Origin: Bacillota bacterium | Lineage (GTDB): Bacteria > Bacillota > Sulfobacillia > Sulfobacillales > Sulfobacillaceae | Length of the DNA stretch: 60,453 bases | Assembly (NCBI GenBank): GCA_021797825.1 | Contig: JAJZZA010000012.1 | Coordinates: forward strand, 1-60,453 | Reading direction: 5' to 3' | Shown: positions 1-9,724 of the stretch, piece by piece | Layout: each line of letters starts with the position of its first letter | How positions within the stretch are numbered: position 1 is the first letter of the stretch | The notes under the pieces: generated by a model | The model's database searches: none | What the model was told of the DNA's origin: nothing | What the model saw: only the letters and a program-made list of their open reading frames with translations | Made by a program: the position numbers and the translations under genes

Positions 1-1072
1 ATGGCGAGGTCCGCCGGCCGTGTCAACCGAAAAGCCGCCGGACGCACCGGGCGCGGGCATCACCCCCCGTACCCAAAAGGTGACGGTGCTTAGCAGGCAA
101 CACGGCGGGCCGGTGTGTGCCCGTGTCCCCGCCCGGGCCGCGATGCCCTTGACGAAATCCCCCCAAAACCCCAAGGTAAGATGAGTCCGATGACGAAATG
201 GGCGGGAGGATCGTTCTGCGACAGGTGACGGTCCACCCTAGCCAAGGAAAAATTGTTGGGCCGGTTGCGATTCGACGCCGGCTCCCGTGTGGCGTCGGCA
301 CCCGATGGTGGGGCCGGTGCTCGTTAAAATCTCGGCGACTCGTGGGGGTACCGATGGGTACACCGGATCGGTTGTCCACATCGCTCCCGCCGGGGTTTTG
401 CGAGATGCCTGGCCCCGCGGCCCCCAAGGCCTTCGAGTGGTTGCGAAATGAAGCGGATGGGGATGGCTGAGCTTGAGCACGCTGCTCGGGGACGCGTCGA
501 ATGGCATTTGCCATCTCCGAGGAAAGGACACCCCAGGCAGCGCGTATGGGTTTCCCGGAGAGCGCGCGCGTGGCAGAGGATTAGTTCCGCGGTGACGGTC
601 GCCGGGCGCTATGCGAAGGAGACGATCGGCGCAGCGGACGCACCCGTTTTTGACGATTTGGTCAAACCGTTGGGGGCTATGGATGTGGACTCCGACATTT
701 CTGCACAGACCGGACGCCTGGTGCGTCAATGCCGGCGATCACCCGGGACCCGCGACGGCGCGGACCGCAGAGTCCCCACGTGACGGGAAACACCAAGCAC
801 TGGGGCTTGGTCCCCGGATGGGTCACGGTGAATTGAACGAATCGTCGGGGCCCTGGCCGCACCCGGCGCGCGACACACCGGGTGTTTCCCAGAACACGGT
901 TGACCCACCCGCGGGGCGGGGGCCGGCTTCAGTTCAGCCGCGCTGGTGCGGGTGTGGTCGCACCCTGTCCGCAAAACCGGAACCTCACATCCGGCCGACC
1001 ATTGCCCAGCAAGCCCAACTTGGGCTCCGGGCCGAAGTCGTCCCTTTCAGCACCACCGAGGAGGTTTGCCCG
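1..1072. other. Gene-free leader stretch
   Basis: I see no recognisable gene here. Open frames exist on both strands because of the high GC content, but none has a ribosome binding site plus family-like sequence. A stretch translated from about 590 to 780 on the plus strand looks mildly protein-like (it includes AKETIGAADAPVFDDL) and could be a gene remnant, but I cannot assign it. The last 20 bases hold the ribosome binding site of the acetyltransferase that starts at 1073. Confidence 0.5.
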
Positions 1073-1603
1073 ATGAAACCATCGTCGCGGTATCCATGGG
1101 CCATACGGGAAGCAACCGAAGCGGATGCGCCCGCGATGATTGCGTACATGCGCCACCTGACGGCCGAGTCGGGAATATATATCCCGTGGACACCCGGCGA
1201 GTTCACGTTGACCGTGGCGGACGAGGAGACGGTGATTGCGCGCCACCGCGCCCGGCTTAACGCCGTGATATTGCTAGCGTTTTCACCCGACGACCACCTG
1301 ATCGGTCTCTGGAATGCGCTTGGCAGTGAGCGGCAAGCACTGCGCCACGCCATTGAGTTTGGGATGTCGGTGGCGCAAGAGCACCGGGGGCACGGCGTCG
1401 GCGGGGCTTTGCTCGAAGCCGGCCTGGCCTGGGCCGCGAGTACCGAGCTGGTGAGCCGTGTGGAACTGCAAGTCTACCGCGAGAATGCCGCCGCCATTCA
1501 TCTCTACCAAAAGCATGGCTTTGAACATGAGGGCTGCCGACGCCGCGCCTTCTATCAAAACGGCCGTTACTACGACGCCCTGTTGATGGCGCGCCTCCTT
1601 TGA
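1073..1603 (+). CDS. GNAT family N-acetyltransferase
   Basis: A 176-aa protein with the acetyl-CoA-dependent GNAT fold. The acetyl-CoA binding motif A is visible as QEHRGHGVGGALLEAGLAWA near residues 102-121, and the usual closing segment NAAAIHLYQKHGFEHEG follows at about residues 142-158. The reading frame is open further upstream, but the ATG at 1073 has a GAGGAGGT ribosome binding site 7 bases before it, so this start is preferred. It probably acetylates a small amine or a protein N-terminus; the substrate cannot be read from the sequence. It stands alone and converges on the amino-acid permease, with only about 115 bases between the stops. Confidence 0.85.
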   Translation: MKPSSRYPWAIREATEADAPAMIAYMRHLTAESGIYIPWTPGEFTLTVADEETVIARHRARLNAVILLAFSPDDHLIGLWNALGSERQALRHAIEFGMSVAQEHRGHGVGGALLEAGLAWAASTELVSRVELQVYRENAAAIHLYQKHGFEHEGCRRRAFYQNGRYYDALLMARLL

Positions 1604-1720
1604 CAGCTGCCCCCCGGAGCTTTTGCTCGGGTCATGGCGATGCGCCTCCTCCTCCCTTTGGCGGTGCGAGCACCCCGGCGCGACCGGCCGACCCACGAAA
1701 AATGACGCAGGCAGCTGGCG

Positions 1721-3133
1721 CTATTCGTCCGCGATAATGCTGCCGACGCGTTGGGACAGATCGGGAATTTGCCGCTGGCGAATCATGGCATAAATCAATC
1801 CCAACACCAAAAGCCCGGCGACAATCCACGGAAAGATATTGAACGGGTACGGTTGCCCCGGTTGGATCAATCCCCAGAGGGGTAAAATCAAAAATGCGAC
1901 GCCAAGCAAGGGCACGATCAAATGTTTCCACGTCGAAAAAATGTCACGGTGATGGCGCAGGTAATAGACGGGCAGCGCCACATTCAGGAGCAGATAAACC
2001 AAGGCGATGGGAATGGTGCCGAGCGTGCCGATTTCTCCCGCCACGGCCAGCGCCGAGCCGTGGCTAGCCCAAATGAGGGTCATGACCAAGGCGAACCCAC
2101 TGTAGACGGCCAACGCCATCCAAGGCGTGCCGAAGCGGCTCACCTTGCCTAACGCAAATGGCAGCAAGCCTTCCCGCCCGGCGCTGAAGATAATCCGGGT
2201 TTGTGCGGTAGTTGCTCCGATGAGGGAGGAAAAAGTGCTGGTCAAGCCTGCTAAATAGACCAAAATGGCAAAGGGGCCCAAGGCGCGACTGGCTGCGGTA
2301 ACGAAGGGCACCGCGAGATTGGCGATCGTTGACGCGTTGTTGTGAAAAACAATCGAGGTCGTCCAGGCCATGAGAACATAGACCACCGTCACAAAGATGG
2401 TGGCGGTGTAAATCGCGCGGGGAACGGCCTTACGGGCATTTTTGGTTTCTTCCACCATGGCTCCCGGATTGCCCACGCCGATAAATAAAAAGATGGCAAG
2501 CGGAAAAGCCAAGCCGATGCCCGCTAACCCATTTTTGATGTGAATCGGGTTAAAACTCGCCATACTCAAGTGGGAGGCATTCGTTGCCACCATCGCGGCC
2601 ATACTCACCACAATCAACAGCAGTTCGAAAGCAAACGAGGCCATGGCCCAACGGGCAGAGATCTTCACGCCGCGATACACCAAGTAGGTTACCAAACCGA
2701 CGAGCACGATCGTAATGGGTTCCCACGGAACCGAAATATGCAGAAATTGTGACAGGATAAGGGTCGTCCAGGCACCCAAGACCGCCATCACATACCCTAC
2801 CGCGACGATGTAACCAAAGGCTAAGGCGCCAGCGGTCATAACCCCCGGAATGGCTCCGAAGGTCTTGCCGATGTAAGAAACGTAGGAACCGGAACTTGGC
2901 GTCACCTTGGTAAACTCGGCTAAGCTGTTGATTTTAAGCAGAACCGCAATGGCCGCCACGATGATCGCCAAGGGGCTGGCTACCCCGGCGGCAGCGGCAA
3001 TCACGGCAAACGAAAAAAAGAAACTCATGGCGGGCGCGGTATCCGCCAGCGACACACCGAGAATGTCCGTGGTACTGAGGGAATTTTTGGTCAGTCGGGA
3101 GCGTTCGGATCGTGTAGGATTGGTTTGGACCAT
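1721..3133 (-). CDS. APC-family amino-acid permease
   Basis: A 470-aa integral membrane protein of the amino acid-polyamine-organocation family with about 12 hydrophobic segments. The first helix carries the typical unwound substrate-binding region (TDILGVSLADTAPAMSFFF), and a mid-protein helix has GVGNPGAMVEETKNARKAVP, the usual loop after helix 6. The frame runs upstream to 3301, but the ATG at 3133 has a GAGGAG site 7 bases before it and fits the family's length. Substrate is unknown. Divergent from it lie remnants of a PucR regulator and a GabT aminotransferase, so it may once have supplied GABA or a similar amino acid to that pathway. Confidence 0.9.
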   Translation of the reverse strand: MVQTNPTRSERSRLTKNSLSTTDILGVSLADTAPAMSFFFSFAVIAAAAGVASPLAIIVAAIAVLLKINSLAEFTKVTPSSGSYVSYIGKTFGAIPGVMTAGALAFGYIVAVGYVMAVLGAWTTLILSQFLHISVPWEPITIVLVGLVTYLVYRGVKISARWAMASFAFELLLIVVSMAAMVATNASHLSMASFNPIHIKNGLAGIGLAFPLAIFLFIGVGNPGAMVEETKNARKAVPRAIYTATIFVTVVYVLMAWTTSIVFHNNASTIANLAVPFVTAASRALGPFAILVYLAGLTSTFSSLIGATTAQTRIIFSAGREGLLPFALGKVSRFGTPWMALAVYSGFALVMTLIWASHGSALAVAGEIGTLGTIPIALVYLLLNVALPVYYLRHHRDIFSTWKHLIVPLLGVAFLILPLWGLIQPGQPYPFNIFPWIVAGLLVLGLIYAMIRQRQIPDLSQRVGSIIADE

Positions 3134-3526
3134 TGGGCATCTCCTCATCACCAGATTTTTCAAACGGCGCTGGTCTGTCAGCGACGTCGGCCATCGTCCT
3201 GGATATGCGGTCTTCCCCTTCCATCCGGCAGAAGCCAATGACAATGCGGCTTCTCCTTTGACGCGGATTCTCCCCGTTTGAAACCGTTTGCCATAAGTCA
3301 AAAGCGGACGATTGCCGTTTGATGTTGCCTGCCCGCCGCGACGGAATCGATAGTCAGCCGGGTTGGTCGGGTTGGTGTATTAGTATCGGTGTTCCCCGAA
3401 GAATAGACCGGCCACTCCGCCTTGACATGGCATCATTCGTCAGGATGACGGGAAATACTTTGGCACAAATGCCCAATTCTAAAATAATTTATTGGGCATT
3501 TGTTCACTTCACGAAAGGGTGCGGCC
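3134..3526. promoter_or_regulatory. Divergent intergenic region, permease / pucR remnant
   Basis: No gene. It holds the upstream region of the permease (minus) and of the decayed pucR gene (plus). The hexamer CGTTTG occurs at 3275, 3285 and 3316, the first two one helical turn apart. A TTGACA at 3422-3427 could be a -35 element for the plus strand, but no convincing -10 follows at 17 bases. A 13-bp inverted repeat at 3465-3503 is listed separately. Confidence 0.4.
3465..3503. repeat. Perfect 13-bp inverted repeat, candidate operator
   Basis: ACAAATGCCCAAT at 3465-3477 and its exact reverse complement at 3491-3503 flank a 13-base AT-rich spacer. It ends 24 bases before the original start codon of the decayed pucR gene. 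There is no following T-run, so a terminator is unlikely; an autoregulatory binding site for a PucR-type or other dimeric regulator is the simplest reading. Confidence 0.6.
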
Positions 3527-4079
3527 ATGTTCTCTGTGCAAGACTGCGCCTGCCAGAATTAACCAGCGCTCAATTGGTGGCAGGGTTTAATGGGCTGAGC
3601 CGAACCGTGGAATTTGCCCACGTGGTCGAAGAACCGGACGTGGACGCTTGGATTCAACCAAACTTAGCGATTCTAACGACCGGCCACCATCTGAGCGATC
3701 GCCAAATGCAACAAATCTGGCCTTCGCCCAGCGGGGCCGGGCGCTCCCGGCCCGCACCCTGATCTACCCGCTGCTGCTCACGCAACTCCCCAATCAACCG
3801 ATGCAGCTTCTCACGGCTATGACGTGGGATCGCATTACGGATGGGAAGCTCCGTGAGACGCTGACGACCTGGCTGGAAGAAGGCGGGCAGATCCGCCCCA
3901 TCACCGAACGTCTTGGCGTCCATCGCAATACCTTGAACAATCGCCTCAAACAAATCGAACAATTAATCGGAGCGCCCCTCACGCACCACATGGCCCACCA
4001 GCTCAAACTGGGGTTGGACTGGCAACGCGCCAACCCCGCAACGAACGTAACCCGCATGCCCTCATCGTCGGGTGCCTGA
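3527..4079 (+). pseudogene. Decayed PucR-family transcriptional regulator
   Basis: The original start ATG at 3527 (AAAGGG site upstream) reads MFSVQD and then a stop at 3560. Restoring one base near 3544 gives MFSVQD followed by LRLPELTSAQLVAG and AHVVEEPDVDAW, the conserved start of the PucR N-terminal domain. This frame breaks near 3720. The C-terminal helix-turn-helix of the family (TERLGVHRNTLNNRLKQIEQ) then appears in a different frame at about 3900-3965 and runs to 4079. Some 300 or more residues of the middle are missing. So there is one frameshift, one large internal deletion and one frame change. The intact paralogue at 38598 (552 aa) shows what a full copy looks like. Confidence 0.85.
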
Positions 4080-4404
4080 TGCCCGAGCGTCGCAGGCTGT
4101 CCCCGGAGTCCGCCACCTAAGCCGTCGCCAGCCCTCTCATGGGGGCGCCTCGGCATGCCGGCAGGATGAGGCCTGGCGGGGATATTTTCAGCGCGGGCCT
4201 TGCGCCTGACCAGTGCTTGTGCACCTATCCGGCCTCTGCTTAGCCCGTCCGGATGCGGGCGATGGGGCGCCTTTAGGCCGGCTATCGGTCAAAAGCCTCC
4301 AAAATGGCAGGGAATCCCTGCCCATGGGCAAGGATTAGCCTTAAGCCACCCAGACTTCTGACGTCAGGCGTTTTGACCGGGCATTATGTTCCAGGAGGCT
4401 TGTT
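4080..4404. other. Intergenic, upstream of gabT remnant
   Basis: No gene seen. It contains a 17-bp palindrome (listed separately) at 4306-4322 and a CTGACGTCAG palindrome near 4357-4366, both upstream of the AGGAGG-preceded ATG at 4405. These look like leftover control sites of the decayed aminotransferase gene. Confidence 0.4.
4306..4322. repeat. 17-bp palindrome, candidate operator
   Basis: GGCAGGGA-A-TCCCTGCC: two 8-base arms around one base, about 80 bases before the start codon of the gabT remnant. The one-base centre rules out an RNA hairpin of full length and favours a protein binding site. Confidence 0.45.
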
Positions 4405-4610
4405 ATGGCGATACCAGGAACCCGGTGCAAGCACCTCACCTTGCGGAGCCAAGCGGTTGTTCCTCAAAGGTTTCGCCACGCGCCCCCAATTTTTGTGATC
4501 CGTGCCGCCGATTGTATACTGGGGGATGTCGACGGCAACGCGTGTCTCGACTGCGCCGGCGGACTTGGGGCCTGGCCACCGTCCCGACTTTGTGCTGCCA
4601 TCCATCCAAC
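4405..4610 (+). pseudogene. gabT: 5' remnant of 4-aminobutyrate aminotransferase
   Basis: The ATG at 4405 has an intact AGGAGG site and opens a frame with the N-terminal signature of class-III GABA aminotransferases: an IPG motif at residues 3-5, SQAVVP at about 18-23, then PIFVIRAADCILGDVDGN and LDCAGGLGA at about residues 32-60. The family continues for roughly 380 more residues, including the PLP lysine, and none of that is present. Instead the frame passes directly into a peroxiredoxin remnant. Several conserved positions of the family (for example aromatic residues in the DVDGNxxLDFAGG block) are already changed to Cys, consistent with decay. The neighbouring pucR remnant and permease fit a former GABA-use locus. 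Confidence 0.75.
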
Positions 4611-5023
4611 AGCCGCTCACCAAGTACTCGATTCGGTCTATCCGCATCTGGCCTGACAGGCCCGTATGGAAGAAGCCGTCGCCGTACCCATTCCCTGTCC
4701 GGTCATGGCTGAGCTTGAGCAGCGGGGGGCGCGGCTCGATGGCATGATCGCCCCCGGTCAATCCACCACCGCCAAGGGGCGCACCGTCTTCTTTATCGAC
4801 GACACCGGGGTCTGCTGTCCTATCCGTTGAATTTAGGGCGCAACATCGACGAAATCCTGCGCGTCGTTACGGCCAGCAAACCAGCGCCCGCGACGGGGTG
4901 GCAATGCCCGCCAACTGGACTCCGGGCCGTGCGGCCATTATCCCCCCCGCCGACCACCACCGAAGCCAAGATCGCCCATCCGTCCGCCCACCAACCGGCG
5001 TGGTATTTAAAACCACCGACTAA
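4611..5023 (+). pseudogene. 3' remnant of 1-Cys peroxiredoxin (Prx6/AhpC-TSA family)
   Basis: Fragments of a Prx6-type peroxiredoxin occur in order but in broken frames. LDSVYPHLA ends at a TGA (4654-4656) where the family has Trp, so this is a nonsense change. The same frame continues with VPIPCPVMAEL, a GMIAPGQSTTA segment and RTVFFIDDTGV. A deletion near 4811 shifts frame and loses a few residues before YPLNLGRNIDEILRVVTAS. A further shift near 4875 leads to DGVAMPANWTPGRAAIIPP and a stop at 5023. The N-terminal half with the peroxidatic cysteine is missing. Its 5' part is replaced by the gabT remnant, in the same frame, so one deletion seems to have joined the two genes. Confidence 0.75.
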
Positions 5024-5104
5024 ACCCTCCCTTAAGGATGCCATCGGTGGCCAGGAGAGCTCTGGAGGCGCCTGGCGCCTGGACTCTGTTTCGCGTGCGG
5101 CCGT

Positions 5105-6091
5105 TTAGCGGTGTTGCCGACGGGAGGTGACCCACTCCACCAATGCGGCCGACCCGCTGGCAATCAAATCGACGCCCCGATCCTGGAACAGGCCATAAGC
5201 CAGCGCGCCGGGCGAACCGCCCAACACGCCGCAAAACAGACAGGGCGGATCGTCCAAAGCCCGTTCGGTCTCGTAGCGGGCCGCGGTCTGCCAATCATCG
5301 AGGTTGTCCCCCGCAAAAATCATCAGCCGTGGCGTCAACGCCCGGGCAATCGTAAAGAGTCCCGCGGGATTGGGCTTGCGCATTCCCCGGTCTTCCGTGA
5401 CGATGGCCTCTTCATCCATAATCCCCTGCAGTTTCGCCATGGCAAAAGCGGTTTCCACTTCTCCGCGGTTGCGCCCGGTGTAGAGTGCATAGCGAAACGG
5501 CGCGTCGCTGAGTTGCGCGCGGTCAATCAGCGGATGTTCTTGGAGCAAGAGGCCGGGTCCGCGAACGGTTTCATTAGGCACCCCAAACACGGCGGGCGAG
5601 GCATCTCCCGCATAAAACTCCTGGGCTAGCCGGGTAATCCGCGACCGATCCCATTTCTCCTTGATGGTTTCCAGTTCCTCGCCGTCGACCAGGCTTTCCA
5701 GCCCGCGGGAAAGGCCCGCCAGACCTCCGCCATATTGGCTGGCGGTGCGCGCGATCGCCGCCAGATCCGGAGCCGCCCGCCGCAGCCGGGTGATGCGGGT
5801 TTCCCCCGTCATCGCCGTCTTGACCAAATAGATGAGTGCGATCCCCTGGGCCAGGGCCCAGTCGCTGTTGAATCCCCCCGCCGCTTTGAACAACTCGGTT
5901 TCTTCGGGAAACACGGCGGATCCGTCCCCGTCCAGGCCGACTTCAGCCAGGTAGGCGTCGACCGCCTTGCAAATCACCACCGGATAACTCTGATGCACGT
6001 TAATCAGCACGCCGTCCATATCGAATACGATGACGTCGGCCACTTCCGCTTGCATAATCGCGCGGGAGTTCGCGAAAATTCCTGCGGCCAC
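5105..6091 (-). CDS. HAD-superfamily phosphatase
   Basis: A hydrolase of the haloacid dehalogenase superfamily of about 328 aa. Motif I (VFDMDGVL) lies near residues 20-30, motif II is ALYTGRNRGE, the conserved lysine is in MRKPNPAG, and motif IV is FAGDNLDDWQTA with its acidic pair. It probably dephosphorylates a small metabolite; the substrate is unknown. The GTG at 6091 has GGAG 9 bases upstream and overlaps the end of eno; an ATG at 6055 lacks a ribosome binding site but would also keep motif I. It is the last gene of the glycolytic operon, which suggests a link to central metabolism or metabolite repair. Confidence 0.8.
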   Translation of the reverse strand: MAAGIFANSRAIMQAEVADVIVFDMDGVLINVHQSYPVVICKAVDAYLAEVGLDGDGSAVFPEETELFKAAGGFNSDWALAQGIALIYLVKTAMTGETRITRLRRAAPDLAAIARTASQYGGGLAGLSRGLESLVDGEELETIKEKWDRSRITRLAQEFYAGDASPAVFGVPNETVRGPGLLLQEHPLIDRAQLSDAPFRYALYTGRNRGEVETAFAMAKLQGIMDEEAIVTEDRGMRKPNPAGLFTIARALTPRLMIFAGDNLDDWQTAARYETERALDDPPCLFCGVLGGSPGALAYGLFQDRGVDLIASGSAALVEWVTSRRQHR

Positions 6092-6108
6092 TTGCCGGAG
6101 CTCCAGAT

Positions 6109-7380
6109 TCAACGCCCAAATGCCTCCCATCCCGTATACTGCAAGCCGGAATCTTCCGCCTCAATCATTAACAAGCGGTTATATTTGGCCACCCGTTCCG
6201 ACCGCGCCGGGGCTCCGGTCTTAATTTGCCCGCCGTTGACCCCCACCGTCAGATCGGCAATGGTGGTGTCTTCCGTCTCGCCCGAGCGGTGGGAGACAAT
6301 CGCGCGCCAGCCGGCATGCTGGGTCATGCGGATCGCTTCCAGCGTCTCACTGACCGTGCCGATCTGGTTCAATTTAATCAGCACCGCATTGGCCGCGCCC
6401 TGATCAATCCCCTGACGAATGCGCACCGGATTGGTGACAAAGAGGTCATCGCCCACCAGTTGCACCTGATCGCCCAGGGTATGGGCAAGCAGGTGCCAAC
6501 CTTCCCAGTCATCTTCCGACAGCCCGTCCTCAATCGACACGATGGGATAGTCTTCGACCAGACGGCGGTAAAACTGCACCATCTCCGCGGCCGTGTGCGG
6601 AACCCCGCCCAGGTGGTACCGTCCTTCTCGCCGCAGCTCATTGGCCGCCACATCCAGAGCCAGCACGACGTCCTTGCCGGGCTCCAAGGACGTGCTCCGG
6701 ATGGCCGCCACCAACAAATCCAGCGCCTCGCGATCACTGCCCAAATCCGGGGCAAACCCTCCCTCGTCACCAACGGCCGTCCGCAAGCCCCGGGCCTTTA
6801 GGAGGCTCTTTAAGGCGTGATAGGTTTCCGACGCCATCTGCATCGCCTCGGAAAAGGTGCCGGCTCCAACCGGGACGATCATGAATTCCTGAATGTCCAC
6901 ATTGTTGTCGGCATGCGCGCCGCCATTAACCACATTGAGCAGCGGCACCGGCAGGGACCGGGCATTGGCGCCGCCCAGATAACGGTACAGGGGAACGCCT
7001 TGGGCGCGGGCGGCCGCATGCATCGCGGCCAACGACACCCCTAAAATCGCGTTGGCCCCCATCCGTTCCTTTTGCTGCGTCCCATCCAGATTGTTTAGCA
7101 CGAAGTCGATATCGGCCTGATCCGATGCGCGCATGCCGACCACCGCCGGCCCCAGCACGTCATTCACGTGCTGGCAGGCGGTCAGCACCCCTTTGCCGCC
7201 AAAGCGCGCCCCGCCATCGCGCAATTCCACGGCTTCATGGGCGCCGGTCGACGCGCCGGACGGGACCGCCGCGAAGGCCTCGATCCCGTTGTCGAGTTGA
7301 ATCTGTACGCCCACCGTCGGGTTCCCACGCGAATCGAAAACGTAAATGGCCCGGATCACCCGGATGGTGTCATTAATCAT
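6109..7380 (-). CDS. eno: Enolase
   Basis: A 423-aa enolase that interconverts 2-phosphoglycerate and phosphoenolpyruvate. The N-terminal domain has the RGNPTVGV and [16 protein letters not shown] segments, and the substrate loop is present. The catalytic/metal residues lie in [14 protein letters not shown] and GDDLFVTNP, the base lysine in LIKLNQIGT, and [10 protein letters not shown] binds substrate. The length is normal for bacteria. The ATG at 7380 has AAAGGGTGG upstream and overlaps the end of gpmI by 8 bases, so the two are translationally coupled. Confidence 0.97.
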   Translation of the reverse strand: MINDTIRVIRAIYVFDSRGNPTVGVQIQLDNGIEAFAAVPSGASTGAHEAVELRDGGARFGGKGVLTACQHVNDVLGPAVVGMRASDQADIDFVLNNLDGTQQKERMGANAILGVSLAAMHAAARAQGVPLYRYLGGANARSLPVPLLNVVNGGAHADNNVDIQEFMIVPVGAGTFSEAMQMASETYHALKSLLKARGLRTAVGDEGGFAPDLGSDREALDLLVAAIRSTSLEPGKDVVLALDVAANELRREGRYHLGGVPHTAAEMVQFYRRLVEDYPIVSIEDGLSEDDWEGWHLLAHTLGDQVQLVGDDLFVTNPVRIRQGIDQGAANAVLIKLNQIGTVSETLEAIRMTQHAGWRAIVSHRSGETEDTTIADLTVGVNGGQIKTGAPARSERVAKYNRLLMIEAEDSGLQYTGWEAFGR

Positions 7381-8938
7381 TGGCTGCCACCCTTTCAGGT
7401 CGTAATAACGACTCTCCTGTCATTTCCGCCGGAACCGGCAACCCCATCAGTTCAAGCACCGTGGGCGCCACATCGCGCAGGCCGCCTCCCGAAGCCAGTT
7501 TACGCCCTTTCATGGCGGCATCGGCGCCTATCACGACAAATGGTACGGGATTCGTGGTGTGATTGGTATGCGGCTGTCCGTCCGCGGCGACCATGATTTC
7601 CGCATTGCCATGATCCGCCACAATGATGAGGGCACCCCCGCAGTCCAATACCGTGCGGGCGATGCGCTCAATTTGTTCATCCACCACCCGAATGGCCTGT
7701 TGGGTCGGCTCCAGCTTCCCGGTATGGCCGACCATGTCGCTGTTGGCAAAGTTCAGCAAAACAAAATCGTGCCGGCCCGCTTTGACGTCCTCCACCACCG
7801 TGTCGGCAATGGCCCGCGCGCTCATTTCCGGGGCCGCATCATAGGTGGCCACCTTCGGGGACGGAATCAAGACCCGATCCTCCCCCGGGTAGAGCCGTTC
7901 GACCCCCCCATTGAAAAAAAAGGTCACGTGGGCATACTTTTCGGTCTCCGCCACATGCAACTGGGAGAGCCCATGCTTGGAGATCCATTCCGCCAGGTTG
8001 TCGGCCACGGTTTGCGGTGACAACATGTGCGGCAAGACAAAATTCTCGTCGTACACCGTCATGCCGGCAATCGCGCCGACCGCCGGAAAAGGCCGGGAAA
8101 ACTCGGAAAACCTCTCGTCGGCCAAAGCGCGGGTAATCTGGCGGACCCGATCCGCCCGAAAATTGAACACCAGCACCGGGTCCTCGGGGCCAATCGGGGC
8201 CACCGCCCGGCCGGCCGCATCGACCATCACGGTGGGTTGCACAAATTCGTCGCTCTCCCCCCGGCCATACGCTTCCATCACCGCCTCCAGAGCGCTTTCG
8301 GCGGTTAAGCCAATCCCTTGCACCATCGCGCGATAGGCTCTTTCGGTGCGTTCCCATCGCCGATCCCGGTCCATCGCATAATACCGCCCCGCTAGACTCG
8401 CCACCCGGCCCAAATCGTGGCGATTGATCACGCCAGCCAAAAATTCGAGCGAGCCCAAGGCGCTTTGCGGCGGCACGTCGCGCCCGTCCAGCCAGAGATG
8501 CAGAGCGAGGTCCTTGACCCCCGCTTGGGCCAAAATCTCCACCAGACCGGCTAGATGTTCCTGGTGGCTATGCACGCCTCCCGGCGACAGCAGTCCCATC
8601 AGGTGAAGACGGCGGCCCCGGGCGCGTGCCACCAGTTCCTGAAGCGCCGGACTCTGGCTTAAGGAGCCATCACGCAGCGATTCAAAAACTCGCGGCAGAT
8701 TTTGCAAGATCACCCGACCGGCTCCGATGGTGAGATGTCCCACGTTGGAATCGCCCATCTGCCCGGCCATGAGCCCCACGGCGCGGCCGTGCGCCGCCAC
8801 CGTCGTGGAGGGATAGCGCGCCCGCAACCGTTCAAACCGGCGATCGGGCGCCGTGTTGATCGCGTTAACCGGCGACGGGGCGGCAACCCCCCAGCCATCA
8901 AGCACCATCAGTACGATTGGACGCGGACGCACACTCAT
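7373..8938 (-). CDS. gpmI: 2,3-bisphosphoglycerate-independent phosphoglycerate mutase
   Basis: A 521-aa cofactor-independent mutase that moves the phosphate between C3 and C2 of glycerate. It belongs to the alkaline-phosphatase superfamily. Metal ligands are visible in [10 protein letters not shown], in [15 protein letters not shown] (with the phosphoserine) and in the C-terminal VADHGNAE and [12 protein letters not shown] segments. The ATG at 8938 has GAGGAG 8 bases before it. It follows tpiA closely and overlaps eno. The enzyme family needs manganese. Confidence 0.97.
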   Translation of the reverse strand: MSVRPRPIVLMVLDGWGVAAPSPVNAINTAPDRRFERLRARYPSTTVAAHGRAVGLMAGQMGDSNVGHLTIGAGRVILQNLPRVFESLRDGSLSQSPALQELVARARGRRLHLMGLLSPGGVHSHQEHLAGLVEILAQAGVKDLALHLWLDGRDVPPQSALGSLEFLAGVINRHDLGRVASLAGRYYAMDRDRRWERTERAYRAMVQGIGLTAESALEAVMEAYGRGESDEFVQPTVMVDAAGRAVAPIGPEDPVLVFNFRADRVRQITRALADERFSEFSRPFPAVGAIAGMTVYDENFVLPHMLSPQTVADNLAEWISKHGLSQLHVAETEKYAHVTFFFNGGVERLYPGEDRVLIPSPKVATYDAAPEMSARAIADTVVEDVKAGRHDFVLLNFANSDMVGHTGKLEPTQQAIRVVDEQIERIARTVLDCGGALIIVADHGNAEIMVAADGQPHTNHTTNPVPFVVIGADAAMKGRKLASGGGLRDVAPTVLELMGLPVPAEMTGESLLRPERVAAND

Positions 8939-8959
8939 AGACCAGTCTCCTCAATAACC

Positions 8960-9724
8960 TTATTCGAGTGGAACCGCCGCCATTCGGGCAAAATCGGCAG
9001 CTTTGAGCGAGGCTCCGCCCACCAATGCGCCATCGATATCCGGCATGCCCCAAAAGGTCTGGATATTGGCCAGAGACACACTGCCGCCATAAAGGATGCG
9101 AACCGCGCCGGCAGTCTGGCCGACTGCCGAAAAAATGGCCTGCCGGATAAATCCGGCCAGGTGGTCCGCTTGCGCGGGTGTCGGGACCCGCCCCGTGCCA
9201 ATCGCCCAAACCGGTTCGTAGGCGACCACCACCCGTTCCCAGGCGGTGGCGGGCAGGATGGCCAGAACCGGTGCCAACTGGCGGGACAGCACCTCTTCGG
9301 TTTTCCCGGCGTCAAACTCGTCTTCCCGTTCGCCGATACAGACAATCGGCGAGAGTCCGGCGGCGTGCGCCGCCTTCGCCTTTTCGGCGACCACGTCATC
9401 GGTTTCGCCAAAGAACTGCCGCCGTTCGGAATGGCCCACAATCACATAGCGCGCACCCGCTTCGGCGATGTGATAGGCCGATACCGCTCCGGTCATGGCG
9501 CCTTCACGACCCAAATCCAAATTTTGCGCCCCCACCTGAAACCCCGTGCCGGCAAATTGGCGGCAAACCGCCCAAACACTCAGGAAGGGAGGGATCACCA
9601 CCATCTCCCGGCCCAGCGGGGGGTCGGCGCCCAACAAATCAATGAGGTGGCGGGCATAGGCCCGTGACTCCTCCACGGTCTTGTGCATCTTCCAATTTCC
9701 TGCCAGCAAAGGCACTCGGGTCAC
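8960..9724 (-). CDS. tpiA: Triosephosphate isomerase
   Basis: A 254-aa TIM barrel that interconverts dihydroxyacetone phosphate and glyceraldehyde 3-phosphate. The active-site residues are all present: Lys in GNWKMHKT at the N-terminus, His in GHSERRQFFGE and Glu in VAYEPVWAIGTG, followed by the phosphate-binding YGGSV. The frame is open to 9982, but the GTG at 9724 is preceded by AGGAGG at 6 bases and overlaps the pgk stop (GTGA), so this start is chosen; it also gives the normal family length. Confidence 0.96.
   Translation of the reverse strand: MTRVPLLAGNWKMHKTVEESRAYARHLIDLLGADPPLGREMVVIPPFLSVWAVCRQFAGTGFQVGAQNLDLGREGAMTGAVSAYHIAEAGARYVIVGHSERRQFFGETDDVVAEKAKAAHAAGLSPIVCIGEREDEFDAGKTEEVLSRQLAPVLAILPATAWERVVVAYEPVWAIGTGRVPTPAQADHLAGFIRQAIFSAVGQTAGAVRILYGGSVSLANIQTFWGMPDIDGALVGGASLKAADFARMAAVPLE

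Noticed and set aside
5061-5082. AGGCGCC-T-GGCGCCT palindrome after the HAD gene as terminator
   Set aside because: One-base centre and no T-run; it cannot form a normal terminator hairpin.
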